In this document: positions 42,558-44,243 of the stretch, one piece after another
Layout of the letters: every line of letters begins with the position of its first letter
Numbering within the stretch: the first letter of the stretch is position 1
Origin: Bacteriovoracaceae bacterium
GTDB taxonomy: Bacteria > Bdellovibrionota > Bacteriovoracia > Bacteriovoracales > Bacteriovoracaceae
NCBI GenBank assembly: GCA_016784965.1
Contig: JADHTQ010000039.1
Location: 1-44,243 of the forward strand
Direction: 5' to 3'
DNA length: 44,243 nucleotides
Program-made: the position numbers and the translations under genes
The notes under the pieces: generated by a model
What the model was told of the DNA's origin: nothing
Database searches by the model: none
The model's input: the letters and a program-made list of their open reading frames with translations, nothing else

Positions 42558-43766
42558 ATGAGGAGACTGTTATTATTTATCGCGGTAGTTTCGCTATTTT
42601 CAAGTTTTGCCCATGCAACAAATGGCGACAATATGATCGCTGTTGGAGCTAAAGCTCGTGCAATGGGTGGTACAGGTATTGCAGAACCAATGGGCACTGA
42701 GAGTGCACTTAAAAACCCTGCTTTATTAACTTATGCGAAGGGATTTAATTTTACTTTTGCTGGTAGTGCTTTTATGCCGAATGTGAAGGCAAAAAATGGG
42801 GCTGCAGGTGAGAAAGAAAGTTCAGCAGATCTGTTTCTTATTCCAGCTATTGGTTTCACAAATCAATTGAGTAGAAATCTATTTTTTGGTTTAGGTGCAT
42901 ATGGAACTTCTGGGCTTGGGATTGATTACAGAGATACTGCTGCTGCTGACGATCTTATGAAAATGGGGACCTCAATGACCATTATGAAATTTGTCCCATC
43001 TTTAGCTTATAAAATGGATAGTTTTTCCTTTGGTTTAGGTTTGGCCATTATGTATGGAAATTTGTCTGTAGCATATGATCGAAATATAACGATTCAAACT
43101 GCTCCAATGACAGGAAGCGCCGTAGGTTTTGAAGGCGGTGGTTCCTCATCAGACCTTGGATTTGGTTTTAATTTAGGTGTTGGGTATAAATGGAATGATT
43201 TAAAGTTTGGCGCCATGTATCAATCGACCATAAAAATGGAATACAAACACATTCTTGCAAATGCGGCAAATGACGATTTTGGAACGACCGGCATTACAGA
43301 TAAAGTTGCACAACCAGCTGAATACGGTTTCGGTGTAGCTTACACCCTAGGTGACCTAACAGGAACATTTGATTTCAAGCAAGTACTTTGGAATTCTGCT
43401 GAAGGTTTTGAAGATTTTAAATGGGAGGATCAAAGCGTTTTTGCCGTAGGTCTTGCTTATAAGCTTGATAAAAAGTGTACATTAAGAGCAGGTTTTAACC
43501 ACGGTAAGCACCCGCTACAGGCAGGGGCCATAGGTAGTGCAAATAATTCACTTAATCAGCTGAACCTAGAGGGATTTCCCGCTACTGCAGAATCTCATAT
43601 AACAGTAGGTGTAGGACATCAGTTCACAAAAAAATTCAAGTTAGATGGCGCCTTTGTATATGCTCTCGAAGTTGAAGAAAATGCTACAGTGGGATCGACC
43701 TCTACTAACTTAGTAGTTAAGCATTCTCAAATGGGCTTCACTCTAGCAGGCTCTTGGCACTTCTAG
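42558..43766 (+). CDS. OmpP1/FadL-type outer-membrane transport protein
   Basis: A 402-aa outer-membrane barrel of the FadL/OmpP1/TodX family, which takes up long-chain fatty acids or other hydrophobic molecules. The ATG at 42558 has GGGAGTA upstream. The signal peptide (about 1-20, FAHA|T) is followed by NGDNMIAVGAKARAMGGTGIA, the plug-type N-terminus of the family, many amphipathic strands, and a terminal Phe (LAGSWHF), an outer-membrane sorting signal. The stop codon region is duplicated just downstream (CACTTCTAG twice). A terminator follows. Cargo unknown. Confidence 0.92.
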   Translation: MRRLLLFIAVVSLFSSFAHATNGDNMIAVGAKARAMGGTGIAEPMGTESALKNPALLTYAKGFNFTFAGSAFMPNVKAKNGAAGEKESSADLFLIPAIGFTNQLSRNLFFGLGAYGTSGLGIDYRDTAAADDLMKMGTSMTIMKFVPSLAYKMDSFSFGLGLAIMYGNLSVAYDRNITIQTAPMTGSAVGFEGGGSSSDLGFGFNLGVGYKWNDLKFGAMYQSTIKMEYKHILANAANDDFGTTGITDKVAQPAEYGFGVAYTLGDLTGTFDFKQVLWNSAEGFEDFKWEDQSVFAVGLAYKLDKKCTLRAGFNHGKHPLQAGAIGSANNSLNQLNLEGFPATAESHITVGVGHQFTKKFKLDGAFVYALEVEENATVGSTSTNLVVKHSQMGFTLAGSWHF

Positions 43767-43777
43767 TGCCACTTCTA

Positions 43778-43806
43778 GTGCCAGCAGACCTACGGGACTA
43801 AGCGCA
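43778..43806 (+). repeat. Dispersed repeat, copy 3
   Basis: The plus strand reads GTGCCAGCAGACCTACGGG then ACTAAGCGCA, matching copy 1 at about 25 of 29 positions. It begins 11 bp after the FadL-type stop codon. Confidence 0.8.
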
Positions 43807-43817
43807 TTATAAAAATC

Positions 43818-43858
43818 AAAACGCGTGGCTTCTTTTAGCGAGCCATGCGTTTTTTTAT
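43818..43858 (+). terminator. Rho-independent terminator after the FadL-type gene
   Basis: ACGCGTGGCT (43821-43830) pairs with AGCCATGCGT (43841-43850) with one mismatch, across a 10-base loop, followed by seven T residues. Confidence 0.85.
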
Positions 43859-44243
43859 TTCCTATTTTTAATTAAACCACTCATAACTTTTCAGTAAAAC
43901 CCGTGTACTTAGAACTGTGGTGAAATCTTAACAATGAATTTTATTGTAATGTCAAATAGGCTCAATTGCCTTAATAAGCGAGTACCTGCCTCCTGAACTT
44001 TTATTTAATGTAACTTGCCATAGGATACAACAATATTTTTTGTTTAGAGACATGCTTGACCGAATTACTGCTCTGTGTTATGCTTCAGCTTCGTTATCAC
44101 AATTATTTTCTGTCCGGTTGCCGGTACTGCACAGAACGAATTATCGTCATATACATCGTCATATCTTCAAAAAAAATATCGTTTTTCACGCTCAACCCAT
44201 CGATATTACGTCAACATGCCTAGTTCCAATGACTTACAAGATG
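43859..44243. other. Non-coding end of the window
   Basis: No convincing gene in the last 385 bp. Visible only are CCGG-TTG-CCGG inside a TCTGT...ACAGA inverted pair (about 44110-44136) and two copies of ATCGTCATA (about 44144-44166). The start of a further gene may lie outside. Confidence 0.35.

Noticed and set aside
43859-44243. Possible small RNA or tRNA near the window end
   Set aside because: Only short inverted and direct repeats are visible; no cloverleaf, T-loop consensus or T-run was found.

Overview
The window looks like chromosomal DNA of a low-GC Gram-negative bacterium. Many predicted proteins have signal peptides, and there are lipoproteins, an OmpA-like protein, a FadL-type outer-membrane protein, PilZ proteins and several unfamiliar secreted proteins. 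That mix, with compact mixed-strand gene organisation, fits Bdellovibrionota (Bacteriovorax/Halobacteriovorax-like predators) best. This placement is inferred from gene content; there is no rRNA or other decisive marker. I found no tRNA, rRNA, CRISPR array or intact insertion sequence.

Layout. 1-4.1 kb: a GNAT acetyltransferase, then two tandem paralogous secreted proteins (minus strand), each built from two copies of an HD-phosphohydrolase-like unit. 4.3-9.8 kb: a secreted protein of unknown function, then a minus-strand operon of four unfamiliar genes. Its central member (5676-7475) joins SH3-like repeats to a domain resembling the N-terminal phospho-Ser/Thr lyase domain of class III lanthipeptide synthetases (RamC/LanKC); this is the most unusual gene of the window. 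9.9-14.6 kb: transketolase, a divergent 252-aa protein coupled to a 36-aa ORF, an MNT/HEPN toxin-antitoxin locus whose HEPN gene is frameshifted, and a stand-alone ComM/YifB N-terminal-like domain. 14.7-19.8 kb: an exported protein, ParB-ParA (minus), and the NAD/Fe-S pair nadA plus cysteine desulfurase (plus). 20-22.5 kb: small secreted proteins, a matrixin-like protease and a PilZ protein.

22.6-26.6 kb: a tightly overlapping operon of signal-peptide methyltransferase, two-domain 6-pyruvoyl-tetrahydropterin-synthase-like protein, Tat-type DUF362 protein and membrane polyferredoxin. This suggests an unassigned membrane redox or pterin pathway. 26.6-34.3 kb: an envelope protein and OmpA lipoprotein pair, a membrane-anchored thioredoxin, cysS, glnS and a cation-diffusion-facilitator transporter. 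34.3-38.0 kb: a scarred region with a PilZ pseudogene, a Fic protein with operator-like inverted repeats, a glnS 3'-end fragment, a 38-bp perfect palindrome and an in-frame 18-bp triple repeat. 38-43.8 kb: a methyltransferase, a lipoprotein, a Cys-rich basic exported protein, a DCC-family oxidoreductase, a polyprenol-phosphate-type glycosyltransferase and a FadL-type outer-membrane protein followed by a clear terminator.

A 22-29 bp dispersed repeat occurs at three gene 3' ends (about 1.1, 38.1 and 43.8 kb). In two cases it supplies the last codons of a protein. Together with the pseudogenes and remnants it points to small-scale sequence mobility.
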